DNA of 49,742 nucleotides from Phycisphaerae bacterium (GCA_028289375.1 JANQQK010000089.1:1-49742), one strand, 5' to 3'. Counted from the first letter of the stretch, positions 16,597 to 25,941 are shown. Notes: generated by a model from the sequence alone, not told the origin. Numbers and translations: made by a program.

Positions 16597-18573
16597 ATGA
16601 TACAACGGTTCTTTGCAGGGAAACGCGCGCCATTGGCAGCCGCGATGGTCTTGGCGTTGGTTGGCGTTGGTGTCTCGACGCAAGCGACACAACAAGGTGG
16701 TCAGGTTCAGGTTCCCGCGACGCTGGACGACTTCTTCATGCCGGGCACTCAGCCCGAGACGATTATCACCGAGATGGGTTACGCGCCCAACGATTGCTTT
16801 ATCTGCCACGGTATCGATTTCGCCGAACAGGTTGAGATTGCGGCCAACTGGCAGGGCAGCATGATGGGCCAATCCGCCCGCGACCCGCTCTTCTACGCGT
16901 GTCTTGCCATTGCCAATCAGGACGTCGCCAACGGCGGCGACATTTGCCTTCGCTGCCACACGCCAGCTGCTTGGCTTGAAGGGCGATCTGTCCCAACCGA
17001 TGGCTCAACGTTGACCGACTTTGATCGCGACGGTGTTGCCTGCCTCGTCTGCCACCGCATGGTCGACCCTGTGTTCAAGCCGGGTATCAGTCCGGATGAG
17101 GACTTCGACATCCTGGCTGAGATCGATCCGCTTCCGACGAGTCCCGGAACGGGGAACTACATCATCGATCCTTACGATCGCCGCCGCGGTCCATTCGACT
17201 TGATCAACGACCCGCCGCATCCGGGCGACATCAATCTGCTGACCAAGGGGTTGCCCGCGCCGCAGTTCGTTGTCAGCCCGTTCCACCAGACGTCCGAGAT
17301 GTGTGCGACCTGCCACGACGTGAGCAACCCGGCCTACACACGCCAAGCCGATGACACCTATGCACTCGGGCCGATCGACGAAGCGCATCCGACCGGTGAT
17401 CAATTCGACATGTTCCCGATCGAGCGTACGTATAGCGAGTGGGCGAACAGCGACTATGTCGTTGGCGTCGACGCAGGTGGCCGATTCGGCGGCAATCTGC
17501 CGACCACCGTGGTCAGCAGTTGCCAGGATTGCCACATGGCCGACCGCGACGGCAATGGCTGCATTCAGGGCCTGCCCGAACTTGGCGGCCAGGAAGTTTA
17601 TCCGCCGCGTCCCGACATGCCGCGACACGATTTTGCCGGCGGCAATTCGTGGGTACGCGATGCGATCAAGGAGCTCACAGCCGATCGTTGGCCTTCCGAT
17701 CTCATTCCTGGGCAGGAACAGTTCAACGCGAACCTCGACGCAGGCCAGCAGAAGTCCATCGAGTTGTTGCAGCTCGCCGCCACGCTCGAAGCCGAACAAC
17801 TGGGCGCCGGCCTCGATGTCCGCGTGATCAACGAAACAGGGCACAAGCTGCCGACCGGGTATCCGGAAGGACGTCGCATGTGGCTGAACGTTCAATACTT
17901 TGACTCAAGCGACAATCTCGTCGCCGAACGCGGCATGTACAACTTCCTCACGGCCGACCTCACGACCGAGGACACCACCGTGTACGAAGCCAAGCTCGGC
18001 ATGACTGAGGATGTTGCGATGGCCACTGGTTTGGAGCCGGGCGAGTCGTTCCACTTCGTGTTGAACAACTATTACGTCAAGGACAACCGCATCCCGCCGC
18101 GTGGCTTTACCAATGCTGCCTATCAAGCCATACAAGCCACCCCCGTGGGCGAAACCTACGAAGACGGTCAGTTCTGGTCTGACAAGAAGTACCTCATCGA
18201 CCTGGATGCTACGAAGGCCGTCGTCAATCTCTACTACCAGACGTCGAGCAAGGAGTACATCGAGTTTCTCCGCGACCAAAACGTCACGAACGACTGGGGC
18301 GACACCCTCTTCGCGTTGTGGGAAAACCACGGCAAGGGAGCGCCGGTCCTGATGGCCAGCACCATGGTCGATCTGACAAACTTTACGCCGGGTGACCTCG
18401 ATGGCGACGACGACAACGACGTCTTCGACTTCGAGCGCTTCGACGCATGCTTCACAGGTCCTGGGGCGACTCAGCTTGACGATGGCTGCGCGGTGTTCGA
18501 TTTCGACGTTGATCAGGATGTCGACAAGGCCGACCTCGCTGAGATGCAACTGTTCAATACCGGTTCGCTTTAA
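16597..18573 (+). CDS. Exported pentaheme cytochrome c with C-terminal dockerin-like domain
   Basis: A 658-residue protein with a signal peptide (cleavage near STQA, residue 30). Five CxxCH heme sites are visible: CFICH (67-71), CLRCH (117-121), CLVCH (149-153), CATCH (236-240) and CQDCH (309-313). Residues about 400-590 form a beta-rich domain without heme sites, including NETGHKLPTGYPEGRRMW. The tail (about 595-658) has GDLDGDDDNDVFDFERFDAC and DFDVDQDVDKADLAEM, two calcium-binding dockerin-like loops. It is probably a periplasmic or surface electron-transfer protein. The ATG at 16597 follows AGGAAGAG; the longer frame from 16429 lacks a signal peptide at its start. It is the first gene of a four-gene operon. 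Confidence 0.88.
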   Translation: MIQRFFAGKRAPLAAAMVLALVGVGVSTQATQQGGQVQVPATLDDFFMPGTQPETIITEMGYAPNDCFICHGIDFAEQVEIAANWQGSMMGQSARDPLFYACLAIANQDVANGGDICLRCHTPAAWLEGRSVPTDGSTLTDFDRDGVACLVCHRMVDPVFKPGISPDEDFDILAEIDPLPTSPGTGNYIIDPYDRRRGPFDLINDPPHPGDINLLTKGLPAPQFVVSPFHQTSEMCATCHDVSNPAYTRQADDTYALGPIDEAHPTGDQFDMFPIERTYSEWANSDYVVGVDAGGRFGGNLPTTVVSSCQDCHMADRDGNGCIQGLPELGGQEVYPPRPDMPRHDFAGGNSWVRDAIKELTADRWPSDLIPGQEQFNANLDAGQQKSIELLQLAATLEAEQLGAGLDVRVINETGHKLPTGYPEGRRMWLNVQYFDSSDNLVAERGMYNFLTADLTTEDTTVYEAKLGMTEDVAMATGLEPGESFHFVLNNYYVKDNRIPPRGFTNAAYQAIQATPVGETYEDGQFWSDKKYLIDLDATKAVVNLYYQTSSKEYIEFLRDQNVTNDWGDTLFALWENHGKGAPVLMASTMVDLTNFTPGDLDGDDDNDVFDFERFDACFTGPGATQLDDGCAVFDFDVDQDVDKADLAEMQLFNTGSL

Positions 18574-18586
18574 CAGCGTGGCGCAC

Positions 18587-18618
18587 GCGGGACTGCTCCC
18601 GCAGACGACTCGGGCGAG
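18587..18618 (+). other. Two small hairpins between the cytochrome and peroxidase-like genes
   Basis: GCGGGA/TCCCGC (18587-18602, loop CTGC) and ACTCG/CGAGT (18607-18618) are adjacent short inverted repeats in the 57-bp intercistronic gap. No T-tract follows, so they are more likely mRNA stabilising or processing elements than terminators. Confidence 0.3.
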
Positions 18619-18630
18619 TGAAATCGCTGT

Positions 18631-20145
18631 ATGGTGATGACGCACCAAACCTTCAGGCTGTTGCTGATTGCAGCAGCCTTTTTCTGTCCCACGGTCGCAG
18701 CCGTGGCAGGTGATACCGCGCTCGAGCAGCGCGCAACGGAAGTTCGCGCCTACATCGCAAGTGTTGTCGGTGATCTCGACACGTTGGTCATCCCGCAGGA
18801 TCCAGCGCTCTTACCGCAGCCCACCTTCAACGACGGCACGCTGCGCCCGGAGTACGTCACGACGCCCGAGAAGGTCGAACTCGGCAAACTGCTCTTCCAT
18901 GACCCAGCCATCACCGCGATCCCCGCCGATCCGAGCACGGCGTTGACCGCATCCTGCGGAACGTGCCACTTTCATCAGGCGTCCTTTCGCGCCGGACAGG
19001 TCAATTCGCTCGGCGTCGGTGGGCAGGGATTTCTGGATGAAGATGGCCGCGCCCGCCGCACGGTCGTCCCCGATACGCTCGATGGCGAGTTGGGCCCGAC
19101 ACCCGACGTCACTTTCGACTCCATCGATAACCCCGCCATCCTCTCGCTCGGCATTCTCAACAGCGTCTACTTCGAGGAACTGACGTGGAACGGGCGATTC
19201 TTCCTCGCATTCGAGCAGGATCTGCCACCGCTTGAACGTCAGGTGCGTGCGGCCCTTCAGAACCACCGCATCAACGCCGACGCCATCAGCGACATCCCCG
19301 GCTACGTTGATCTCTTCACTGCGGCGTTCCCGGAGATGGCCGACCTGCCGCCCAACGAGCTGATTGATCTCTTCCAGATTGTGCGGGCGATCGCGTCCTA
19401 CGAGCGCATCGTTGTCAGCAATCAGTCGCCGTGGGATGCGTTTCTGGCCGGCGACGATACCGCGATGACCATCGAACAACTCAACGGTGCGGAACTGTTC
19501 TTCGGCAAAGCCAACTGCAACGCCTGCCACACCGGCCCGGGTCTCGAGTCGTCCACGTACCACGCACTCGGCGTGGCCGAACACCCGCTCATCGAAAATG
19601 GCGAGCAGGACGCAGGTCGTGCCAACATCTCGCAGAATCCGGACGACTTCTTCAAATTCCGCGCCGTCGGCATCCGCAGCCTCAAGGGCGGCGGCCCCTT
19701 CTTCCACGGTGGATCCGCCGAGACGCTTGAAGACGTGATCCGTTACAAGAATGCCGCCATCCCCGATCAGATGGTGTCGACACTGTCGCCGCAGTTCGTC
19801 CCACTCAACCTCACCGAGCAGGAGATACTCAACCTGACCGCATTTGTTCGCGATGGCCTGTATGACCCGAACCTCGAACGCTACACACCGACCGCCGTCC
19901 CGAGCGGACTGTGTATTCCGAACGATGACCAGATCAGCCGATACGACGCAGTCTGCGATCTCTACGGCGATTTCGACCTCGACGGCGATGTCGATCTCGC
20001 GGACTTCGGCCTGTTGCAGTATTGTCACTCAGGTGATGCCTTCCAAGCCGACGAAGACTGCCAAATGCTCGATCGCAACGGTGACACATCCGTGGATTTG
20101 CTGGACTTCGCGACTTTTGTCGATCAGGTCACCGGCCCGCAATAG
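18631..20145 (+). CDS. Exported diheme cytochrome c peroxidase/MauG-family protein with dockerin-like tail
   Basis: A 504-residue protein with a signal peptide (cleaved near AAVAG). It has two heme c sites, CGTCH (109-113) and CNACH (296-300), and the family phrases GKLLFHDP, NSVYFEELTWNGRF, GAELFFGKANCNACHTGPG and GGPFFHGGSAETLEDVIRY. Diheme peroxidases reduce H2O2; MauG/MbnH-type relatives instead oxidise a protein side chain through a bis-Fe(IV) state. I cannot decide between these by eye. The tail (about 435-504) contains YGDFDLDGDVDLADF and LDRNGDTSVDLLDFATF, a dockerin-like pair matching the tail of the upstream pentaheme protein. ATG codons at 18631 and 18637 are both possible. Confidence 0.9.
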   Translation: MVMTHQTFRLLLIAAAFFCPTVAAVAGDTALEQRATEVRAYIASVVGDLDTLVIPQDPALLPQPTFNDGTLRPEYVTTPEKVELGKLLFHDPAITAIPADPSTALTASCGTCHFHQASFRAGQVNSLGVGGQGFLDEDGRARRTVVPDTLDGELGPTPDVTFDSIDNPAILSLGILNSVYFEELTWNGRFFLAFEQDLPPLERQVRAALQNHRINADAISDIPGYVDLFTAAFPEMADLPPNELIDLFQIVRAIASYERIVVSNQSPWDAFLAGDDTAMTIEQLNGAELFFGKANCNACHTGPGLESSTYHALGVAEHPLIENGEQDAGRANISQNPDDFFKFRAVGIRSLKGGGPFFHGGSAETLEDVIRYKNAAIPDQMVSTLSPQFVPLNLTEQEILNLTAFVRDGLYDPNLERYTPTAVPSGLCIPNDDQISRYDAVCDLYGDFDLDGDVDLADFGLLQYCHSGDAFQADEDCQMLDRNGDTSVDLLDFATFVDQVTGPQ

Positions 20146-21889
20146 CATCGCGTCGATTTCGATCGCCCTGCTCTTGGCCGCCGGTTGCAAGCAGAACAGC
20201 CCCGACAACAGTTCGCCACCTTCCAAGTCAGCGCCACCCATATCCAGACCATGGCTGGTCGACATCGCCGACGCATCCAACCTGCGGTTCACCCATTCAA
20301 CCGGCGCAACGGGCGAGTTCTACTTTCCCGAAATCGCCGGATCGGGCTGTGCCTTCTTCGACTTCGACAACGACGGTGACCTCGACGTCTACGCCATCCA
20401 ATCCCATCGCCTCGACCCAGCCGCCCGCGACCTGCCCGAAACGAAAGCAGCCGCCCGCAACCGCGTGTTCCGCAACGACCTCGATCCCGCGACACGCGCG
20501 ATCGCATTCGTCGACGTCACCGACGCGTCCGGACTCGGCGACAGTGGTTACGGCATGGGCGTTGCCACCGGCGATTACGACAACGACGGCCACGTCGACG
20601 TGTACGTGACGAACTACGGCGACAACGCGCTCTATCGCAACAATCGCGACGGCACGTTCACCAGGCAACCGAACACCGCCATGCCTCCCTGCCCCGGATG
20701 GAGCACCAGTGCCGCCTTCGTCGACATCGACAAGGACGGTGACCTCGATCTCTTCGTGGCCGACTACGTCAACTTCGACCTCCGCCACAACAAAATGTGC
20801 CACAGCCGATCCAGCCGCCGCGATTACTGTGGCCCAAACTCCTACAAACCTGTGCCCGATCACCTCTACCGCAACAACGGCGACGGTACCTTCACCGACA
20901 TTTCCGAATCGTCCGGCATCGATCGCCATTACGGCAGCGGACTCGGCGTCGTCGCGGCCGACTTCAATGGCGACACCTGGCCCGACATCTACGTCGCCAA
21001 CGACGGCAACGCCAACCAGCTCTGGATCAACAACAAAGACGGAACATTCACGAATGATGCACTGCTCGCAGGAGCCGCCTACAACGCCGAAGGCATGCCC
21101 GAAGCCGGCATGGGTGTTTCGGCGGGAGACTTCGACCGCGACGGAGATGACGACATCATCCTCGCCCACCTCGTCAGCGAGCACAACACGCTTCTCGTCA
21201 ACGACGGCACCGGTTTCTTCGACGACCAGACCAACCGCATGCTGCTCTCAGCCATGAGCCTGCCCTACACCGCCTTCGGCGTGGAGTGGTTCGACATCGA
21301 CAACGACGGCTACCTCGACCTCTTCTTCGCCAACGGCGCCGTCAAAATCGCCGAACAGTATGCCCACCTCGAATACCCCTATCCGTTCCCCAACCAACTC
21401 GTCCGAAACCTCGGACCACCGAATTACGAATTCGTCGACGTCTCTGACAAGGCCGGCCCGGACGTGTCCAGGCTCCACGTCTCACGCGGGGCGGCCTTTG
21501 GCGACGTGGATAACGACGGCGACGTCGACATTCTCGTCGCCAACAGCAACGGACCGCTGCAACTGTTGCGCAACGACGTTTGCCAGAATCAATCGTGGAT
21601 CAAGCTGCACCTGACGGGAACGGACACCAACCGCTCCGCCATCGGATGCTTTGTTGCGTCGCGCAGCAATGACGGCACCATCACCCGCCGCCGCGTGCAC
21701 ACCGACGGCAGCTATTGCAGCGCCAACGACCCGCGCGTGCACATCGGTCTTGGCGATGATGAATCGAGCCAGGACGTGACGGTGCATTGGCTAAGCGGCA
21801 GACGCGAGATTTTCCGTGATCTGGACGTTCGCAAGTTGCACCGCTTGGTCGAGGGCGAAGGACAACGCGTATCGGAAGATCAGCCATGA
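20117..21889 (+). CDS. FG-GAP/VCBS beta-propeller lipoprotein with C-terminal ASPIC/UnbV domain
   Basis: Several propeller blades carry calcium loops such as FFDFDNDGDLDVY, TGDYDNDGHVDVYV, VDIDKDGDLDLFVAD, AADFNGDTWPDIYVAND and FDIDNDGYLDLFFANG. The C-terminus (LRNDVCQNQSWIKLHLTGT to HIGLGDD...VTVHWLSGRRE) is the ASPIC/UnbV domain seen in CRTAC1-like proteins. The frame is open back to 19844, but that part overlaps the peroxidase gene. A TTG at 20117 gives MSIRSPARNSIASISIALLL followed by AAGC, a well-formed lipoprotein signal, so I place the start there (590 residues, overlapping the upstream gene by 29 bp). The start codon is the uncertain point; the product is clear. Confidence 0.8.
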   Translation: MSIRSPARNSIASISIALLLAAGCKQNSPDNSSPPSKSAPPISRPWLVDIADASNLRFTHSTGATGEFYFPEIAGSGCAFFDFDNDGDLDVYAIQSHRLDPAARDLPETKAAARNRVFRNDLDPATRAIAFVDVTDASGLGDSGYGMGVATGDYDNDGHVDVYVTNYGDNALYRNNRDGTFTRQPNTAMPPCPGWSTSAAFVDIDKDGDLDLFVADYVNFDLRHNKMCHSRSSRRDYCGPNSYKPVPDHLYRNNGDGTFTDISESSGIDRHYGSGLGVVAADFNGDTWPDIYVANDGNANQLWINNKDGTFTNDALLAGAAYNAEGMPEAGMGVSAGDFDRDGDDDIILAHLVSEHNTLLVNDGTGFFDDQTNRMLLSAMSLPYTAFGVEWFDIDNDGYLDLFFANGAVKIAEQYAHLEYPYPFPNQLVRNLGPPNYEFVDVSDKAGPDVSRLHVSRGAAFGDVDNDGDVDILVANSNGPLQLLRNDVCQNQSWIKLHLTGTDTNRSAIGCFVASRSNDGTITRRRVHTDGSYCSANDPRVHIGLGDDESSQDVTVHWLSGRREIFRDLDVRKLHRLVEGEGQRVSEDQP

Positions 21890-23475
21890 CCGCTCGATGG
21901 CCCATCTTCGTCGTCTCGCTGCTTCTATTGACCAGCGGCTGCGATCGCACACAGAAGGCACCCACCCCCGATCCGCCCGCGTCGACGTCGACAATCCCGG
22001 ACATCCCGCCATTTCCCCTCGACACACTCGAGCTCGCGGTCCGGCAGCAGATCGAAAACGCCATCACCGCCGTCGAGAAAGACCCCCGCGACGCCTACGC
22101 CAATGGCCGACTCGGCATGCTCTTCCACACCTACGACATCTACACGCAAGCCGACATCTGCTACCAACGCGCGATCATGTTCGCTGCCACGGACAACCCG
22201 TGGCACTACTACCGCGGACGCGTTCTCGCCGACCTCGGCCAATGGAGCACCGCCGCCCAATCACTGTCCCATCACCTTGAGCGCCGCCCCAAAGACTTCG
22301 CAACGTTGCTCGCGCTGGCCGACATCGACTTTCGCCAGAACCGCTTCGACGACGCACGCAATCGATACGAAAAACTCCTGCAACAAGACCCCGAATCCCC
22401 CCACGCACTCGTCGGATTCGCACGCTGCCAAATACAAGCCGGCAACATCGACGCCGCAAGCGAATCACTCACCGCCGCCCTCGAAGCATCACCCGACTAT
22501 GGCCTGGCTCACTACATCCTCGCCCAGGTACTCCGCAAGCAAGGCCAACTCGATCACGCCCGCGACCACGCGTCCCTCGCCGAAAAGCATCGCGACCACG
22601 AACCGCCCATCGACGACCCCCTCATGCAACACCTCGACAGCCTCGCCATCGGCGCCATCGAGTCCCTCCATCGCGGTATCGAACTCATGCAGGCAGGCCA
22701 ACCCAAACAAGCCCTGCCCCTGCTCATCGAGTCAGCCCGCATCAACCCCGACCTGCCCGAAACCCACGCCCAACTCGGCACCGCCTACCTGCTCGTCGGC
22801 GAATTCGACAACGCCGAACATCACCTCAAACAGGCCCTCAAATTGTCACCGGTCTTTGTCGAAGCGCGATACAACCTCGGCCTGCTCAACCACCGTCGCC
22901 GCGAGTTCGCATCAGCCGTCGCCCACTTCCGCGCCGTCCTCGACATTGAACCCGCCCACTTCGAAGCCAACCTCGGCTTCGGCACCGATCTTCAGAAACT
23001 CCACCGACACGCCGCCGCCATCCAGCCCCTGCAACACGCCGCCAGGATCCGCCCCGACGATGCCCGCGCCCACAAACGCCTCGCCGCCGCCCTCATGCAC
23101 GTCGAACGCTACGCCGACGCATTGGCAACCCTCGAGGCCGGCCAACGCGCCTTGCCCGATGATGGCTCCATCACCGATCGACTCGCCCGACTGCTCGCCA
23201 CCTGCCCCGATGACGCCATCCGCGACCCGCTCCGCGCCATCGCATTGGCCACCCAACTCTGCGCCCGCACCGGCAACCGCATTCCGCAAACACTTGACAC
23301 CCTCGCCGCCGCCTACGCCGCCGCAGACCGCTTCCCCGACGCCATCAACACCGCCAACCTCGCCATCAAACAGGCCCGCGAACAAAACAAACCTGGTCTC
23401 GTCATGGAAATGGAAGAACGCCTGCAACAATACCAAGCCGGCCAGCCATACCGGTTCACGCCACAAGCGGAATAG
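21886..23475 (+). CDS. TPR-repeat lipoprotein
   Basis: A 529-residue protein whose ATG overlaps the previous stop as ATGA, indicating translational coupling. The signal peptide ends LLLLTSGC (Cys19). From about residue 45 the chain is made of tetratricopeptide repeats, for example PDLPETHAQLGTAYLLVGEF and PVFVEARYNLGLLNHRRREF, roughly 9-11 units. It is likely a periplasmic scaffold for the other operon products. ASPIC/UnbV and TPR proteins are often neighbours in planctomycetes and acidobacteria (general knowledge), but their joint role is not established. Confidence 0.88.
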   Translation: MTARWPIFVVSLLLLTSGCDRTQKAPTPDPPASTSTIPDIPPFPLDTLELAVRQQIENAITAVEKDPRDAYANGRLGMLFHTYDIYTQADICYQRAIMFAATDNPWHYYRGRVLADLGQWSTAAQSLSHHLERRPKDFATLLALADIDFRQNRFDDARNRYEKLLQQDPESPHALVGFARCQIQAGNIDAASESLTAALEASPDYGLAHYILAQVLRKQGQLDHARDHASLAEKHRDHEPPIDDPLMQHLDSLAIGAIESLHRGIELMQAGQPKQALPLLIESARINPDLPETHAQLGTAYLLVGEFDNAEHHLKQALKLSPVFVEARYNLGLLNHRRREFASAVAHFRAVLDIEPAHFEANLGFGTDLQKLHRHAAAIQPLQHAARIRPDDARAHKRLAAALMHVERYADALATLEAGQRALPDDGSITDRLARLLATCPDDAIRDPLRAIALATQLCARTGNRIPQTLDTLAAAYAAADRFPDAINTANLAIKQAREQNKPGLVMEMEERLQQYQAGQPYRFTPQAE

Positions 23476-23499
23476 AAAACTGCGAGAATGTTGGAACGC

Positions 23500-24462
23500 T
23501 CAAACAGCTTCGCGCGACGCGCCATCCGTCGCATCGAACAATGACGGTCCATCATCTGACGACACCGCGCGCGGCTTGCGCCCAGCTTGCTTGTCGTCCA
23601 GGCGTCGCCCATTCGCCGTCGATGGCGCACTGTTCACAGGATCAGCCGCCCCGACCAGCGGATCGTCAGCCTGTGTCTTCTTAAGCCGCGTTCGAACACG
23701 AGTGGCGTAGTCCTTCGACAACTCGAACCCGACCCACGCACGCGCCAGCTTCTTGGCCACGATCAGCGTCGTGCCACTCCCGGCGAACGGGTCCATCACC
23801 ACGTCGCCTTCGTTCGAACTCACCCGGACGATCCGCCCCAGAAGCTGCTCGGGCATCTGACACCCATGAAACCCCGCACGCTCCTTGAACGTCCCCGCCA
23901 CACGCGGGAAATACCACGTGTCATCATCGGCTGCGAACCCGCCTTCCGGCACATCCTGAGGCCGCAATATCCACGTGTCGTCCGGCAGCCGCCCACGCGG
24001 ATTCGCCCGCTTGTCGCGATACACAAGCTGCCGCGCGGAAGGAACACGAATAGCCTCGTCATTGAACGTGAACTGCTTAGGGTCCTTCACGAAATGAAAC
24101 AGATGCGCGTGCGACCGGTTGAACTTCTTCTGACAGTTCACCCCGAACGTGTAGTACCAGATCACCCAGCTTCGGCAGTGAAACCCGATTTTCTGCGAGA
24201 TCACCTTCAACTCTGCCGCGTACTCATCCCCGATCGCCAGCCAGAACGTCCCATCGTCGGCCAGCACACGATGCACCTGCCCGATCCACTGCTCCGACCA
24301 GTCGAGATACGCCTCCGCCTCCTGCCGATCGTCATACTCGTCGTATTCGTAGCCAATATTGAACGGCGGGTCAGCAAATGCGAGTTGCACCGAACCCGCA
24401 GCCAGCTTCTTCATCCCAGCCACGCAATCCCCGCGATGCAGCTTGCCGATCATCTCTGCCAA
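23500..24462 (-). CDS. DNA methyltransferase (N6-adenine/N4-cytosine type, beta-class order)
   Basis: A site-specific DNA methyltransferase of 320 residues. The catalytic motif [10 protein letters not shown] (31-40) comes before the SAM-binding [10 protein letters not shown] (226-235), the order of the beta class, with the target-recognition region between them. DPPF is more usual for adenine-N6 enzymes. AAAGGAG lies 7 nt before a TTG at 24462 ([13 protein letters not shown]), so I choose that; a GTG at 24480 lies upstream of the ribosome binding site and an ATG at 24453 is too far from it. The last 60 residues are charged and low in complexity. No restriction endonuclease gene is adjacent, so it is an orphan that may act in regulation or cell cycle. 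Confidence 0.88.
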   Translation of the reverse strand: MAEMIGKLHRGDCVAGMKKLAAGSVQLAFADPPFNIGYEYDEYDDRQEAEAYLDWSEQWIGQVHRVLADDGTFWLAIGDEYAAELKVISQKIGFHCRSWVIWYYTFGVNCQKKFNRSHAHLFHFVKDPKQFTFNDEAIRVPSARQLVYRDKRANPRGRLPDDTWILRPQDVPEGGFAADDDTWYFPRVAGTFKERAGFHGCQMPEQLLGRIVRVSSNEGDVVMDPFAGSGTTLIVAKKLARAWVGFELSKDYATRVRTRLKKTQADDPLVGAADPVNSAPSTANGRRLDDKQAGRKPRAVSSDDGPSLFDATDGASREAV

Positions 24463-24532
24463 GACAGGACTCCTTTCCACATGCGAAGATCATAGCGTAA
24501 GCACGGCGCCCAGGCACGCAGAGAGTAAAGTC

Positions 24533-24560
24533 TTGCAACCGATCGCGCAATCCTTATTCT
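24533..24560 (+). promoter_or_regulatory. Candidate sigma70-type promoter for the histidine-phosphatase-like gene
   Basis: TTGCAA (24533-24538) and TATTCT (24555-24560) are separated by 16 bp, and the start codon lies 42 bp further at 24602. Both boxes deviate from consensus, so this is tentative. Confidence 0.3.
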
Positions 24561-24601
24561 GTTCCCCGGATGAGCCGCAATTCTCACGCAAGGGCCAGAC
24601 C

Positions 24602-25186
24602 ATGAACCGATACCACGCACTCTCTCTCGTCACAGCAGCAGCAATCACGTTCCTCACCGGCTGCACGCCTCTCTCCATGGATCCGGTCCGGTCACCGGAA
24701 GGCACGACGACGACCGTCTACATCGTCCGCCACGCCGAGCGCGAACCCGGCGTCAACCCACCGCTCAACGAGGAAGGCATCACCCGCGCCGCCGCCCTGG
24801 CTGAAGAACTCACAGACGCCGGTGTCACCGTCATCTACTGCCCCGACCTGCTGCGCAACCAGGAAACCTGTGACGACGTCGCCGAAGTCAGCGGTGCCGA
24901 GATCATCACCGTTGGCAATGTCACCCTCACCGACACCCGCGCATGGGCCAACACCTTCGTCAACGCCGCCGTCACCGAACACGCCGGCGGCGTTGTCCTG
25001 TGGGTCGGCAACACAGGCCCCGTCCTCGCCGACCAGAGCGGCAACCTGCAGGAAATTTACGCCCGCCTCGGTGGCACGGGTCGCCCACCCACTCGCTACC
25101 AAGATCTCTACCGCGTCACCATCTTCGACGATCGCGATCCCGAATTTGACGAGGGCGAATACGGCGGCCCCAGCAGCCTCGACTAA
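24602..25186 (+). CDS. Histidine-phosphatase-superfamily lipoprotein, second catalytic His apparently lost
   Basis: The protein has 194 residues. The signal peptide ends FLTGC (Cys21). VYIVRHAERE (39-48) is the RHG/RHE phosphohistidine motif and LNEEGITRAAALAEEL is the following family helix. The second catalytic His, normally in a VVGHSNT-like phrase, should be at VVLWVGNTGPVL, where VG runs straight into NT, as if the two residues HS had been deleted. It may therefore be a weak or inactive phosphatase, perhaps a binding protein. The ATG has AAGGG 8 nt upstream and a candidate promoter before it. It converges on the methyltransferase gene 7 bp away. Confidence 0.8.
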   Translation: MNRYHALSLVTAAAITFLTGCTPLSMDPVRSPEGTTTTVYIVRHAEREPGVNPPLNEEGITRAAALAEELTDAGVTVIYCPDLLRNQETCDDVAEVSGAEIITVGNVTLTDTRAWANTFVNAAVTEHAGGVVLWVGNTGPVLADQSGNLQEIYARLGGTGRPPTRYQDLYRVTIFDDRDPEFDEGEYGGPSSLD

Positions 25187-25192
25187 CGAACA

Positions 25193-25933
25193 TCAGTCTG
25201 CCAGCCGCGTCGCGATCCACGCATCCGTCCGCAACGGAATCGCAAGCATGCCGCCCGCGACGTGCTCCGCCATCAACGCGCGTAACGCCTCCTCGAATCG
25301 AGGCCGATCCTCGCGCGAAAGCACGTTGCGAATGTACGACACGCTCCGCGTGAATCCGACGAAGTCCTCATCAGCAATACGCCAAACGTGTTGATACACG
25401 TAATGCTCCGCCGGCGTGAACCCGCCAGCCTTCGCCAGCTTGCCGGCCCAGTCCTGCTGCCGATACTCCCGCCGATACGACGGATTGAACGTCGCCACCA
25501 ACGCCTCAAACGCCGCCACAAACCCAGATCGCGACGCATCCCGATTGTTCCACGTGAGCAGCAACCGCCCGCCGGGTTTGATGATTCGGCCAAATTCCGC
25601 AAACGCGAATGGCGGATTGAACCAGTGAAACGATTGCGCACACGTCACCAGGTCAGCCGACCCGTCGGACAACCCCGTCCGCTCAGCCGTCGCCGCCACC
25701 CGATGCAGCCCATCGCCCACCCTCATTTCTCCCAGCATTGTCGTGCTCGGCTCAATCGCCACGACGCGCCAACCCCTCGCCAGAAGCCCGCGCGTGAAAA
25801 TCCCCGTCCCCGCGCCCACGTCAGCCGCGAGGCCCCCACCGACCCCAATCAGTTCATCAAACAACGCGTCAGGATATGAAGGCCGATAGCGCGCATAGTC
25901 ACCCGCACAATGATCAAACGCCCGCTTGGCCAC
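25193..25933 (-). CDS. Class I SAM-dependent methyltransferase
   Basis: A cytoplasmic protein of 246 residues. FDHCAGDYARYRPSYPDALF at the N-terminus and the SAM-binding AADVGAGTGIFTRGL are typical of small-molecule methyltransferases of the Methyltransf_11 type, related to trans-aconitate-methyltransferase-like proteins. SADLVTCAQSFHWF supplies motif IV. The substrate is unknown. It lies 8 bp downstream of the lipoprotein methyltransferase and is probably in one operon with it and the alpha/beta hydrolase. Confidence 0.87.
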   Translation of the reverse strand: MAKRAFDHCAGDYARYRPSYPDALFDELIGVGGGLAADVGAGTGIFTRGLLARGWRVVAIEPSTTMLGEMRVGDGLHRVAATAERTGLSDGSADLVTCAQSFHWFNPPFAFAEFGRIIKPGGRLLLTWNNRDASRSGFVAAFEALVATFNPSYRREYRQQDWAGKLAKAGGFTPAEHYVYQHVWRIADEDFVGFTRSVSYIRNVLSREDRPRFEEALRALMAEHVAGGMLAIPLRTDAWIATRLAD

Positions 25934-25941
25934 GCGTCACA

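Noticed and set aside
21925..23466. Minus-strand frames opposite the TPR gene
   Set aside because: The plus frame has a lipoprotein signal, ATGA coupling and TPR motifs; the antisense frames have none.
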